Counted from the first letter of the stretch, positions 11,590-23,776 are shown. The stretch: 64,000 nucleotides of DNA from Budorcas taxicolor (GCF_023091745.1 NC_068912.1:60044567-60108566); one strand, 5' to 3'. Made by a program: numbers and translations. The notes: generated by a model not told the origin, from the letters alone.

Positions 11590-12479
11590 ACTGTTGAGCT
11601 TGACAAATGACCCCAAAGTGGAAAGTGGCCACTTATCTCTGCTCACTTAGGGAACACTTTTCCCTCTCTGGTATAATTCCTTTTACATTACTTTTATCCA
11701 TAGTTTTCTGATGTCTTAAAAAGTATGATTATTTAGTTTATCATCTTTTTTTAGCTGTTATGGTGAAAATATTGTCTATATGACCTTATTTCTCCTAACA
11801 AAAGTGGAACTCCTTACTTTTTAACTATTGTGTACTGCTGTCTTTAGAATTCATTGTAGGATTGTTGTTTAATCAAAGCTTTATAACAAGAATCTTTTGG
11901 TATTTTAATAACTAAATCTTAGGTTGGGATGAAGAGTGACCTTTTTTATGGATTTCCATTGCACAGTGAGATTTCTAGTTTCTTTTAACCCCCCTTTAAA
12001 AAAAAAAGAAACACAAATATAAATCATAAATATATAAGTGAAGATATGGTATTTTATATGTTGAATGAATAATGAAAGCAGTTGACTGTGCCACTTTTTA
12101 GTATAGCTATTATACCCCTGTTGCTCCTGTGTTTTCATAATGTTACCCTTTGACTTCAAAGTGACTCTCGAAGAGTGTAAGAGAAGATATTAGGCCTATA
12201 GAATGAAAACCTTTCATAAAGTTCTGAAGATGTTCTTGTTCAATAGTTAGAAATTTGAGTTTCATTAAATTGTGTCAGTTACCTAAATACTAACATTGGA
12301 TTGTTCTAAATGAACCTATTAGGCCAGTCGTCAGTGTTCTGATAAAGTTGTAATTTTATTTTACACTAATCAATATGGAAATGATTGATGAAATTGTGGT
12401 CTAGAGAAATCAGAGTGAACTTTTAGGAATTTTAAAGTATCCAGTAGGCTAATTTATTGAAGTATTGTATTCTAAGATC
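11590..12479. other. Intronic or intergenic sequence, nothing recognised
   Basis: AT-rich DNA. A minus-strand ORF of 84 codons (11905-12159) has no recognisable domain and looks random. Confidence 0.4.
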
Positions 12480-12575
12480 TTTTTTTTAAACTTTATTTTT
12501 CTTTGCATTTTTATTTTTTATTTTTTTAAAATTTAAATTTATTTATTTTAATTGGAGGCTAATAATTTATGTTTT
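12480..12575 (-). mobile_element. Fragment of L1 3' terminus (old)
   Basis: A T/A-rich tract followed by tttaattggaggctaata resembles the last bases of ruminant L1 3' UTRs read in reverse. The piece is short and the match weak. Confidence 0.4.
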
Positions 12576-12720
12576 CATAAGGATATATTGTTTATGATTA
12601 TCAATACATAATATTTTCAGCTTGGTACTATTTTTATTACCAGATTTTAGTGAAAGTTTTTTCAAGAGTTTGCCATGATCCTTTATTTCTCATTTGATCT
12701 GAACAATCTTTGTTAAATAG

Positions 12721-12901
12721 TTTTCAAAATCTTTACTGTACACCAAGACTGATGAACTTGGAAAAATTCTGGAGTCCATTAGTGATCATGATTTTAATTA
12801 AAATTTTTTTTAAGGAGGAAGACATTTTGGATCTTCTGGAACAATGTGAAATTGATGATGAAAAGCTGATGGGCAAAACTACCAAGTCTCGAGGACCAAA
12901 G
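12721..12901 (+). CDS. Host gene exon 1 seen (apparent +1 frameshift)
   Basis: First visible exon of the host gene; its function is unknown to me. The secure part is 12815-12901 (29 codons, EEDILDLLEQCEIDDEKLMG, then TTKSRGPK). It is followed by gtacct as donor and is in phase 0 with the next exon. Directly upstream, after an AG at 12719-12720, another frame reads 24 protein-like codons (KSLLYTKTDELGKILESISD) before a TAA at 12799. The two frames differ by one base. Removing one T from the run at 12792-12795 would make a single open exon of 180 bases, phase 0 at both ends. So either the exon is 12721-12901 with a one-base insertion (variant, sequencing error or decay), or the acceptor is the AG at 12813-12814 and the upstream match is chance. 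The 34-base gap is too short to be an intron. Confidence 0.6.
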
Positions 12902-13769
12902 GTACCTTCTCCCTTACTTCCTATCAAAGTAGACTCTTCTATGGATAGTTGATTTTCTTTTCACTTTTCTGACTCTATGAATGACTGATGCCACTTTAAA
13001 GAAACTTTGTGGACTATAGAATTAGATGACATTATCTTGTATTTAGGAGAAGCTTCATTTTGTTAGTTTTTCTCATTTTCTAATTCTATCCTTAATCAAG
13101 TGAAAGCCCTATGAGTCAGGGTCAAATGAGACCTAGAACTGGTACCATCATTATATACTCGGTACTAAGCTTTCTTTATATCTCCAGACATATAATTTTC
13201 AGAGATGTGTAGCATTTTAGATAGGACAAATCATGACTCTAGAGATACTAATGAGGAACCCCATTTTTACTAGCCCTGCAATATTAAATTTGTGTAAGGT
13301 AAAACAGTTAAAGTTTCTAAGAATACATAGAAATCTACCATGCTGGCAGAAATAGGCAAGTGTTTGCTCTACCTTCATCTGCTCTGTGCTTCATCCACGT
13401 GTTCTTTTGTTATATGTCAAAGGCTTTGCAAGTAAAGTAGGAAATTTGAGTTCTTAAAATCTTGGAAAGATTTTCATTTCACTTTTTTTCCGCTTTACAT
13501 TTAAGCAGTACTGAAACTATCACTTCATCCTCACAGATATCCTGCTCTGTCATGCATTCATGATTTTTGTTACATGCCTGGAATGTCTGCTTATTAAAAA
13601 AATAATTGATTCACTGCTTGATTGACTAAAGTCCCCCTCCTAATCCAGCTGCTGTTGTGAAATCTTCCCCCCAAGCCTCTTATTAGATCTAGACCTTCTG
13701 TCCTCTCCTTCTAATGCTGTAACACAAATGACACTTTTATAAAACAGTTGCAACAAAAGATTGTATATT
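12902..13769. other. Intron, nothing recognised
   Basis: Intron between exons 1 and 2. AT-rich, no supported exon, and no repeat that I can name. Confidence 0.45.
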
Positions 13770-13870
13770 TGCCTTAGTATGAGCTTGTGAGTTCCTTGAA
13801 GATAGGAGGTATATTTCACCTTTACACCTTTAGCATCTGGCACTTAGTAGGTTCTCAAAACCATTAGTTA
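13770..13870 (+). mobile_element. L2 3' end
   Basis: The text gagcttgtgagttccttgaa ... agcatctggcacttagtagg ... tttgttgaatg follows the consensus L2 3' terminus in order and spacing. Confidence 0.7.
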
Positions 13871-13919
13871 AATTTGTTGAATGTGTCCACAGGGACCTTG
13901 TTGACTAGTGGAAGGGCAG

Positions 13920-14250
13920 ATAGGTGAACCAAAAACCAGGTATATTGTGGCAAGTACTGCAATTAAGAGGGTGAAAAGTGCTACAGCAACATAGAGAAGA
14001 AGGATTGGTAGACTATGGATGGCTTCATAAAGGAAGCACCATTTGAATTGCGTCTTGAGTAGTTCCCCAAACATACAAGAAGGGTAGAAAGACATTTATG
14101 GTAGAACAAACATGGAGGTATAACACTGCATACAGTACTGGAAAAACAAGGAATTTGGTATGACTCAAGTGAAAGATTCTTGGAGAGTAAATGGGTACAA
14201 GACGAACCTGGTGAAAGATACGTATCTGGTGAAGACCAGAAACGTGGATG
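13920..14250 (-). mobile_element. Possible antisense L2/MIR-class relic
   Basis: Phrases such as gtgctacagcaacatagaga and ttgaattgcgtcttgagtag resemble degraded antisense L2. The assignment is weak. Confidence 0.3.
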
Positions 14251-14645
14251 TCAGGCATTGTTCTTTTGAATTACGTGTTCTCTATTAAAGAACTGTAGAA
14301 AATGTTGTTGATAATTCCTTTGGAACAAATATATTTTTAGAGTATGAGTAAAAGTGAATACCTTCATGTTATTGTTTCATTTTAGAAAATATAAGGAAGT
14401 TTCTAAACTTTTTATATTAATTATTTAGCAATTTGGAAAACCAGATGTGAGGCAACGTAGGTGCACAATATTTGTGGAAGATCTACAAATACAAAGGCTT
14501 TAGGTCACCCTTCTACTGTCTTATAATTTTGTTTAGCTTTGTCAAATAAGACTTATCATCCAAATAAAAATATTACCTCCAAGAGGACAGAATTCACACT
14601 GTGTATTTCTCAACCCCTCTTATTCCAGGCAAATGGAATAATGTA

Positions 14646-14876
14646 GGGGCTAACAATGGTGGCACTAGGGGTAAAAAACCTGCCTGCCAATGAAGGAGAC
14701 ATAAGAGACACACGTTCAATCTCTGGGTTGCGAAGATCCCCTGGAAAAGGGAATGGCAACCCACTCCAGCATTCTTGCCTGGGGAATCCCATGGACAGAG
14801 GAGCCTGACAGGGGATAGTCCATGGGGTTGCAAAGAGTCAGACATGACTAAAACAGCTTGGCACATAGCACAGCAC
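14646..14876 (+). mobile_element. Bov-tA SINE, tRNA-headed
   Basis: A tRNA-like head (actaggggtaaaaaacctgc ... gttcaatctctgg) is followed by the ggaaaagggaatggcaaccc body. Near-identical flanks aataatgta and aacaatgta suggest a short duplication. It was transcribed by RNA polymerase III when active and moved by BovB enzymes (family knowledge). Confidence 0.88.
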
Positions 14877-14885
14877 AACAATGTA

Positions 14886-16855
14886 TTTCTTGAAATGAAA
14901 TGAAATGATTAATTTCTGTAGTTATTAACACTAGAAATATTTTGAAGTACTGAAAGTTGCATAATAAATCTGAAATAAAAGTACTTTTAAAACTTCTAGC
15001 ATCCTGTACACCGAGGGGTCTGGAGTGTACTAAATTTCAAAATGGCCTTTCCTTTTTAGAGGGATGTTATCACACACCAAATATTGATTTCCAGTGTATT
15101 TACTGGTAGAATAATTGAAAGTATTCAAGGTTAAGTGAAACTGGTACTAGGAGAAACAAAGTTTCAATTATTTAAGAATATAAGAAATATTAATTAGCTA
15201 TTATATACATAAAGGTGTGCTTATTTGCTCAGTTGTGTATACATAAATAATATCACATAAAGTATTATCATTGTTCTTCTGTCAAGTAGAATGTATTTGG
15301 TATTTGTTTTATTATTCTTTATACCATTTATATAGTTTTAATATGCAACCAAGTTCATAATACAGTTGGACATAAAATGAATGATATGGCTTGTGTTAGA
15401 ACTCAATACCAGTTTACAAATTTCATTTTGTAGTTAAGGCACTGTTTGGAGTTTATTTGCTATGACTTCTTATTAATTACTGCTTAAATAATGTATTTTT
15501 AACTAGTCCCAAATGCATGTATGAAACAAAGATTTAGCTGTCTATTTCTGTTTGCGACTCTTTGTAGACTCAAATAACCATTATGTAGTCAAGTTCCTTA
15601 AGAAACTTTAAAGCTGTTTGCCTACTTGAAGGAAGGTACTACTAGCAAGCTTCATTGTGCCATTGTTTCTTCTGGGTATGCTACACTTCTGAAGAAACAT
15701 CCTTTCTCTAGAATTCGTATTCCCCAAGACTATCAAAATGTTTGATGATTGTGTTACTGGTAAATGTTTTTCTGTGTATCCCTTTGAACATTGTTAGCTC
15801 TCAGTAAATATTAGACTATCAAAAGAAGAACATATCTTAAATACAAGTTGGTACTTTAGTATATTAAATTAATTCCCTGCTTTCTTTTTCATCCTTTGCT
15901 AAGACAGCGACTTTAAGACTGTGCTTTGGCTTACTGTGTATTCTAGGCACTTTGTGAAGTGCTTTTTCTTTCGTTATCTCTCCATCCTACACTGCTACAT
16001 GAGAGGACATACCCCATTTCCATGAAATCCCAGGGTAACCAAGGATTTCATTACAGTGTATGCTAACATCAAAACATTTTTGTTTGATTTAACAGAGAAC
16101 AAGAAACTAGTATACAATTGCACGAACCTTCCCTAGCAGGAGTAAGAGGCATATAGAACGTTTAATTGTCTCTTAAAATGACTAGGTTACGAAACCATGT
16201 TACTCTACTTGGCTGTTCATGTTCTTTCTGAAGTGGAGATGTTCCACTTCCCTTACATTTTATTCCTTCAGCTGTCATCATTGGAAACACATTGACTGGG
16301 AGATTCAGCAACAAGTGATTCTGATAGAGATACTGGAACATGATATCACGGCATTTTGAATCTTTACAAACTTATCCATCTACATAGCACTTATTTTCTT
16401 AAAAAATTATGTAATACTGAAGTTTTTATATTATATCTCCTTTTAAAATGTAGCGTGGGCAATGAAAAGCAATGTTGTTCCATTATGACCAGACCCTATG
16501 TGTCAAAGGTAGGAATCCTCCAAGAAAAGACATGAGCCATTTGGAACGTGGAAACCTAACTAAAAATTTCGTTTCTTGAAGTGTCCATAATGAAGTTAGA
16601 CATGTGAGGAATATCTTGCTTCTTGTTGCACATTATTCAAATGGATAGGCTCATAGACTGTTTTCAGATGTGGCCTGTTTTGTTTATAGTGAATTATCTT
16701 ACTTACAATGGCTTATCGGACTGCTGCCTTCTTATTTTGTTTTTTGCCTCTTTTGATTTTCTTTTTATTCCTTCTCTCCTCTTCCGTTCTCTCTCACAAA
16801 CTCACATGCACGCATACACATATACACATTTATTGAGTGATTTTGAACATTTTGT
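14886..16855. other. Intron, nothing recognised
   Basis: About 2 kb of intron DNA without a supported exon or nameable repeat. Confidence 0.4.
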
Positions 16856-17477
16856 TGGTCAGCCTCTAGTCTTACTCTTTGCAACCCCAGTGGACTGCAG
16901 CACACCAGGCTTCCCTGTCATTCACTATCTGCCGCAGTTTGCTCACTCATGTCCATTTAGTTGGTGATGCCATCCAACCATTTCACCCTCTGTCTTCCTG
17001 ACCTCAATCTTTCCCAGCATCAAGGTCGTTTCCAATGAGTTGGTTCTTCACATCAGTGGCCAAAGTACTGGAGCTTCAGCTTCAGCGTCAGTCCTTGCAA
17101 TGTATATTTAGGGTTGATTTCCTTTAGGATTGACTGGTTTGATCTCCTTGCAGTTCAAGGGACTCTCACGAGTCTTTTCCAACACCAGAGTTCAAAAGCA
17201 TCAATTCTTCAGCACTCAGCCTTCTTTATAGTCCAACTCTCACATCCGTACATGACTATTGGAAAAGCCATAGCTTTGACTCTATGGACCTTGGTCAGCA
17301 AAGTGATGTCTCTGCTTTTTAATACACTGTCTGGGTTTGTCATGGCTTTTCTTCCAAGGAGCAAGTGTCTTTTAATTTCATGTCTGCAGTCACCATCTGC
17401 AGTGATTTTGAAGCCCATGAAAATAAAATCTGCCACCTTTTCCACTTTTTCCTCATCTCTTTGCCAAGTGGGAAACT
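16856..17477 (-). mobile_element. BovB (RTE LINE) 3' fragment
   Basis: Antisense BovB. The 3' end is on the left (ctctttgcaaccccagtgga) and the ORF C-terminal part extends to 17477. The minus strand at 17209-17445 reads MGFKITADGDCRHEIKRHLL and further on VMYGCESWTIKKAE, a standard BovB motif. It is 5' truncated and ends 72 bases before exon 2. Confidence 0.9.
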
Positions 17478-17549
17478 AGAAATACTAAACTAATCATGTG
17501 CATAAGACTTTCTGAATTCTAACAAAATAAACATTTCCTTCCATTTTAG

Positions 17550-17748
17550 CCCCTGTCTTCCATGCCTGAGAGTACCGAGATAATGAAAAGACAGAAGTAC
17601 TACAGCAGTGACAGCAGCTATGGCAGTAGCAACAGCTCTTCAGAATCCGACGAAAATGAGAAAGACGAGTACCAAAACAAGAAAAGAGGAAAGCAAGTTA
17701 CATATAATCTTAAACAGTCCAACCACTACAAATTAATCCAACCATCCA
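17550..17748 (+). CDS. Host gene exon 2, Ser-rich acidic/basic segment
   Basis: Encodes 66 codons plus one base. The acceptor is ccattttag at 17541-17549 with a good pyrimidine tract. The donor is gtaagt at 17749, a consensus site. It enters in phase 0 from exon 1 and leaves in phase 1. The residues include PESTEIMKRQKYYSSDSSYG, then a run of Ser/Asn/Glu/Asp (SSESDENEKDEYQ), a basic KKRGK patch and NHYKLIQPS. It looks like a disordered, phosphorylatable linker; acidic Ser clusters are typical casein kinase 2 sites (inference). The frame stays open past the donor to 17783, so the donor choice rests on the strong site and on phase agreement with exon 3. Confidence 0.8.
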
Positions 17749-20514
17749 GTAAGTTAAATTCTGCTAGCTTAGTTTTTATGTGAAAACGTATGGAACTGAA
17801 ATCACTGAACTCAATAAAAGACCTTGGGCCAAATGAACCAATCTGTGTGAGGAGACCTAGATTCTACCCCACTTCCTTCCCCAGCCAGACCTCAGTTAGG
17901 TCTGGATCCCACAAACCCTTTCAGGGTCTGCAAATGGAAAACAAAAGGGGTTTGACGTAAGGATCTCTGTAGTCTTTTGTTCCATATTTCAAAGTCTTCG
18001 TTAAGTCCTAAATTTCTGCATGAATCTTTGAAACTGTGCCTCATGGTTGATCTGCTGATGGCATTCTCTTTTAAGCCCCAGTATTCTCTCATTCCGTTCC
18101 ACATTCTGTCATTCATTTTGTTTTATATTCTCCCCTATTTCAAAAAACGTGTGTCTCTCTAGGTATTTGACTTGAATGTATCTGTGAGCCACACAATTGT
18201 GAAATAGTTGAAGTTTTGTTCCCTCTCATTTTCATCATGGGTAAGCACTTCAGTCAGGACTTTGGTGTTCAGGAAGTATTCAGGAGAAGAACCAACCAGC
18301 TTCTCTGTTTCCTTCTTTCCTGCTGCCGTTTTCTGCTTTCTTCCTTTATTTCTTTCCCCATTTTCTCTCTCTTTCATTCCTTTTTCAATCCCAAATGTCC
18401 AGTGTTGTGTCTGTGATTCCTCTTTCATCCCCAGATGTCCAGCTTGGTGTTGGTGTTGCCCAGGCTCAGTCGGATACCCCTTCCTGATGTTGTCTGCAAT
18501 GCAGGACTTCTCTTAGCCTCTGTCACTCATCTCTCTGACTGCCTCGTCCTCCACTGTCCCAGAGCTCCACAAAGGGGCTGGTTCAGTTACTCAGTAAACA
18601 CATTTCTGAGCCTCTGTTGCTCTGGCCCCAGCAATGGCTTACTATGGTAGTTTCCTGATAAACTCGGCCATCCATACTTATGGGAAAAATGCATAAGAAT
18701 TGCAGAATTAATATATGAAGATTTTTAATGATCTTTCTTTTACTTTCAAATTATTCCATAAAAATACTTCCTGTCTTTGAGAGCTTGTATGTTTTGAGGG
18801 GAAGTAGCGTATTACATTTCATTTTTTATTTACTCTTTTAATGTATGTTTATTGAGCACCTGTTTCAGAGTTTGTAAGCTCTTTTATCCATTATTTCCTT
18901 TATCATAAGGACTCCTTAAGTACTTTCAGTATGTCTCTGTGTAAGTATGGCTCTGTTTCTCTTTTGGAAGCTGACATTGTTCTGCCCAGATTTAATTGGT
19001 TTTGGAGCCCCTTTCCTATTGGCTAATGTGTATATCCCTAACAACATGAACTGACAGAGGATGGAATAGGGATGAGAAAAACTACTAGTGTTCTTGTACT
19101 CAGATTCTTTTTTCTTCTAAGACCAGGAGTTTTAATAAATTGAGATTAGACAAAGAGTATACTAAAAGTGTTTTTAAGTATAAATTCACATTTTAAAGCT
19201 TGTCTAATTCAATTAACACCTTTCTCCTTATTAGTTGTATTTTGTTTTGGTAGCCATTGAGAATTGCAGCAAAGGTTTCAATTTCTTATATTCTCTATTT
19301 AATCTTACGCTAAGGAATGTTATGGCCACAAGCCTTCTTTGAATTTTCTCTCCAAAGAGATGTTGATAACTGAGGATGAAAATTCAGATTATGTACAATG
19401 CTTTCTGTTGTAGAGGGTTAATATAGGAAATTTAAACTTGTTACAGTATCAAAGGATATATTTTGATTTGATATATGGTAGTCCCATGCAAAACTATATG
19501 AAGTATTTTTTCTCAGATAATTTATGCATGAAAGTTTCAACCATTTTTTGTTAGTCTACCTAAATATCATTGACACATCTAACTACTTAGTTATTCTGTC
19601 TGAATTCTAATGTATGCAGAAGAAAAAATGAAAATCTCTTGTGATTCAAGAGAAAGTCTTGTTTTCCTTCTGCAGCTATAATCAGATTATATCTATCCAA
19701 ACCATCATCATAAGCCCTTGAAGGAAGAGGGCCAAGGTGTACGTATTAGTACATGTTTTATGAGTATTCCTTAGGAGAAGATTGACCAATGGTGTGTTTC
19801 CCACACAGCCCTTTTCAGAAGTGCCATTCTTTCAAAAACTAGTTTGACTTTCAGAAGGAGATTAACAGTTGGAACAAATGGAAGCTTGTTTTGGTTGTTT
19901 GTTTGACATCTTTTATAGCTTGAATGAGTCTACTTTTTTATACTCTGCAGAACTAAATAGGACTAATAGACTTATCATCAATTCAAAATATCCTTTAGAA
20001 CTACATCTCTAAATATAAGGCTCAAGTCCATTGCCTTTATAAAGGTTTACATTTTTTCAGCTATTGAAGGGAAACATTTGGGTATTGAACCTGCCTTTGT
20101 GAGTTTTATGAAATTATTTAATTAATGAAGAGTGATATATTTCCTCAGCAGAGAGAAAATATACAACAGAGGGTATATGGCACATATGTGTGTTCATAGT
20201 ATTGAATAATGTTCTATCTCTTTGTGTCAGGCATTAAAATTTGTCAAGAATAATTGGTTCTCCCTTTAAATGTTCTCAATTTGTACAAGCATAGAAGATA
20301 GTCTATGATTTTTGCTCGTTGTTCTGATAACAATCATTGATCCAGACATTTTTTTCTTCATTTAAATATTTTACTAGGGTAATTTAAATCTAATTTTTAA
20401 AATTCGTCTGTCCTGTGAATAAAGACTTGTCTGTCTAGTACTGCTCTTATAATAACCAGCTATATAATCTTTGTTTTTCTTCTGTTATGTTATTATTATT
20501 GCAATAATTGCATC
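17749..20514. other. Intron, mostly unassigned
   Basis: Includes a pyrimidine-rich stretch at 18290-18420 and a weak antisense MIR/L2-like patch at about 18837-18950 (tgtttattgagcacctgttt). Open frames at 18159-18650 have no recognisable domain and look random. Confidence 0.4.
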
Positions 20515-20712
20515 CTTCCTAGGTGGTGCAGTGATAATCAACCCACCCTCCAATGTAGGAGCCGCAAGAGATGCAAGTTTAATCCCTGGGTTGGGAAGAT
20601 CCCCTGGAGTAGGAAATGGCAACCCGCTTCAGTATTCTTGCCAGAAAAATGCCATGGCAGGTTACAGTCCATGGAGTCGCAAGGAGTCAGATATGACTGA
20701 GCACGCAATCAT
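20515..20712 (+). mobile_element. Bov-tA SINE
   Basis: Head cctaggtggtgcagtgataa, box-B-like gtttaatccctggg, body ggaaatggcaacccgcttca, end gagtcagatatgactgagca. A ttattattatt tract follows. Confidence 0.88.
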
Positions 20713-21278
20713 ACGTTATTATTATTATTTTATTTTCATGGGCCCTAAATTTGATAACATCCATTTATCCTGACCATTCTCCCCTATTCATTTTCCCCTG
20801 TGAATCCTACTGTAAAATATTCTGTTTCTAACATCTGCACAGATTCTGATAAGTGACCAGTCTACATTATAGAAAAAGGGAGCATGCTGGCATTAAGTCA
20901 GGATTTAGAACTGAACCTGGCAATCTTCTTGTCATGTGACAAGTTCTTTCTCTGAGTCTCCACATGATAGAGATTTGTACTTCAGAGGGTTTCTGTGAGA
21001 ACAAAGATAATAGTGTACCACCTAGCAGTACCACCTAGCATGATGCCTGGTTTGTAGACTGTGTTCCATACATGTTAGCTTTCTGTTCTTCTGGTCCTTT
21101 TGTCAAGTTTCAAGAATAGAACACTAAAGTACTGTTTAAGTATTATTCTCACAAGAGCCATTCTTTATACATGACAGGGTTTCTGCACTATGTTCACTGT
21201 TTAAATAGAATAAATAACTCCAAATTTATATTCTCATGATGATGCCGATGCTTTGACACTTACTGCCACCCTTCTAGG
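20713..21278. other. Intron, nothing recognised
   Basis: No exon or repeat supported. Confidence 0.4.
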
Positions 21279-21483
21279 GCTTCTTTGGTGGCTCAGCAGT
21301 AAAGAACCCGCCTGCCAATTCAGGAGATGTGGATTCGATCCCTGGGTTGGAAAGATCCCCTGGAGAAGGAAATGGCAACCCACTCCAGTGTTCTAGCCTG
21401 GAAAATCCCATGGACAGAGGAGATTGGTGGGCTATGGTCCCTAGGGTCAGAAAGAGTCAGACATGACTTAGGAACTAAAACAA
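21279..21483 (+). mobile_element. Bov-tA SINE close upstream of exon 3
   Basis: Head gggcttctttggtggctcag, gattcgatccctgggttgg, end gagtcagacatgacttagg. Flanks caccctt and caccctac suggest a short duplication. It ends about 100 bp before the exon 3 acceptor. Confidence 0.88.
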
Positions 21484-21585
21484 CAAGAAGTCACCCTACT
21501 GATCATTAGTTTGTATAGATACAATACAGTGGAGGACTTCTACTAACTCTGCCACTGTGCGATCCCTTTTCTTCATCATCCGTAG

Positions 21586-21791
21586 GCTCCATAAGGCGTT
21601 CAGTCAGTTGTCCTCGGTCCATCTCTTCTCAGTCACCATCCTGTGCAGACATCCGCCCCTTTTCTGCTCAACAAGTGATATCAGCATCCCGGCCGATTTC
21701 AGGGTCTCGGTCACATTCTTTAAACCGTGCCTCCTCCTACACGAGGCATCTGCCTCAAAGTAATGATGCCAGCTCCTCTGACTCTCTGACG
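21586..21791 (+). CDS. Host gene exon 3, Ser/Arg-rich segment
   Basis: 206 bases: two bases complete the Ser codon split with exon 2, then 68 codons follow. The acceptor is catccgtag at 21577-21585 and the donor is gtaagt at 21792. The reading begins SIRRSVSCPRSISSQSPSCA and later has ISGSRSHSLNRASSYTRHLP and NDASSSDSLT. Repeated R-x-x-S patterns suggest a low-complexity region that basophilic kinases could phosphorylate (inference). A longer open frame at 21557-21763 in another phase is a shadow: it lacks splice-phase agreement with the neighbours. Confidence 0.8.
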
Positions 21792-22305
21792 GTAAGTCTT
21801 CTGTTTTGCTCCCCTGCGATGAGGGCTGTACTCAGGATTTAGGTGGCAGAGGGATTAGCTGGGAGGAGGATAGATTGAACATCAAATCCTTTCTATTCAA
21901 CTCATGGTCTTTCTTCACCTATAACCAAGTATGGATTCTTGAAAGGCTGGCTTCACTGTATCACAGAACTTGAGGAAGAACACTGAGAATATATTTATTT
22001 TCCATTTGTTCATGGAGTAGGGTAATTTTGCACTGATTGTACAGTGTGTCTGAATTTGGGGAATTTTGTTTTATGGAATGGGACTATTGATAAATAAGTT
22101 AAAAAATTAACTATTGGTAAATTATCTTTAGAACACTGAAGTATGGAATTTTAAATAATGTTTTCTGTATATTAAATTAGCATACAGTATTATATATATA
22201 CATATATATATAATATTTCCTCCTTTAGCATAAATCCTAGAGATTCAGTATTGAGGAAGTCAGTGAATTTTTTTGCAATCAAGTTTTCTATTAAATGCTC
22301 AAATA
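21792..22305. other. Intron with a TA-repeat
   Basis: Contains an alternating tatata/catata tract at about 22190-22216. Nothing else recognised. Confidence 0.45.
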
Positions 22306-22366
22306 TTGGGTTGACCAACAAGTTCAATAAGGTTTAAAAGCCAAATGAACTTGTTGGCCAACTCAG
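22306..22366. mobile_element. Mariner-type mini inverted-repeat element (61 bp)
   Basis: Left arm ttgggttgaccaacaagttc, right arm gaacttgttggccaactcag: near-perfect terminal inverted repeats with a 21-base middle. TA flanks on both sides (22304-22305 and 22367-22368). The arm sequence resembles the termini of mammalian mariner elements (ttggccaa core). It is non-autonomous. Confidence 0.8.
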
Positions 22367-22820
22367 TAGATACCTCCATGTTCATTTACATAGACCAATG
22401 ACTTATTTAATTTGTTTATTTAATGTGGGTATGCTTCCAAAGGAAAGAGTCTGAAAAGTATAAGTGAATGAATTTCACTTGGTAACAAGTTTCTTTCTTT
22501 TCTTTTTTTTGCTAATCATGAATTGCCTGAGACATATGTAGAAAATGAAACTTTTTTAAACACTCATATTTTTGTTTTGGTATTTTGAGCTACATAAAAT
22601 GCAACTGTGTGGAAGTGTGAAAGACACTCTTGGAAAATCATATCCATTTAATCCTAAGATTTTAATGCTAAGAACAAATGCAAAAACGTTATTTTCTTCC
22701 TTTTTCATTGTTATTTTTTCAATTGAAAGTGCATCGTTTTTACCTAGAAAAATCTTTTAGATTATAGTGACACAGTGAAATAAGACCCCCTCCAAATATC
22801 TGTATTTTTTCAAATTTAAG
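22367..22820. other. Intron, nothing recognised
   Basis: No exon or repeat supported. An open frame at 22572-22760 lacks splice support. Confidence 0.4.
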
Positions 22821-22955
22821 AGTGAGTCTTTGCGGAAACTGAGACCAAAAGATCAAGAAGATGATCTAACAAGTCAGACCTTATTTGTTCTCAAGGATAT
22901 GAAGATCCGGTTTCCAGGAAAATCAGATGCAGAATCATTAATTCTGATAGAAGAT
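22821..22955 (+). CDS. Host gene exon 4
   Basis: 45 codons, phase 0 on both sides. The acceptor is caaatttaag at 22811-22820, the donor gtgagt at 22956. It reads SESLRKLRPKDQEDDLTSQT, then LFVLKDMKIRFPGKSDAESL and ILIED. The second half looks like a folded beta/alpha segment, in contrast to the disordered exons 2-3. The exon joins exon 3 (ends SDSLT) and exon 5 without changing frame. No enzyme motif is visible. Confidence 0.82.
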
Positions 22956-23776
22956 GTGAGTATTTGATGTACATAAAATTCCAAGGAGCTCATACATTTT
23001 TATTCTTCTTCTTAAAATATTAAGATTTATTCCTGATGTCATTATCTTCAGTGACATAGCAAACTTAAATGACCTCCACAAGCTTTAGAAGATACAGAGG
23101 TTATTTGAATTATTATGATTCATGAGCAATTAGATCACATTTATAATCAGCAATGCAAAATATCTTTTAGTGTACAGTCCTATTTTAATGATGCTTCATC
23201 AAGTTGAAAATAATTAGTGTTAAGTAGTTATTTGTTCTTAATGATTAAAGACACATCAAGTTAAGCTTGCTTCTATAAAGATTTTAAAAGATTTAATATG
23301 GAATGAGATAATAAGGAAAAAAGTGGGCCATGGGCATGAAGTAAATATTTGAATATGATACCTTGAATGGTATTAGTCGAATTTTGAAATGGCTTACGTT
23401 GTGTTTTCTTGTTACATATGCATTTGCGCCACCCAGTGGAACGTTCTAAAATGGCAGCGTCCTAAAAGTCACATTAAAGTATGTAACTTACTCCTGATTT
23501 AGAAAGAAGGTCCAAGATATTAAAATATTCGAGCGGAATAGCATTTCTTCACTCAAAGTTCTATTGATATTTCTTCATTAAAACATCCTTTCAAATTGTC
23601 ATTCTTAGATAACTTCTCAGTAATAGAATGTTGTTTTCTGGGTTGTTGTTTTTTTTTTTTTTTCGTTTCGTTTTTCACCCGGAGAAGGCACCATCTAGTG
23701 GCCAGTTGTAGGACAGAAACCACAGCCATGCAGTTGGCTTTTTTTCACTTTTTAGCAGTACTTTAGACCTATCCTG
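22956..23776. other. Intron, nothing recognised
   Basis: Contains a T-run at about 23648-23664. No exon supported. Confidence 0.4.

Noticed and set aside
14646..14720. tRNA-like box A/box B sequences at many sites
   Set aside because: They are the heads of Bov-tA SINEs; no intact cloverleaf or true tRNA gene was seen.
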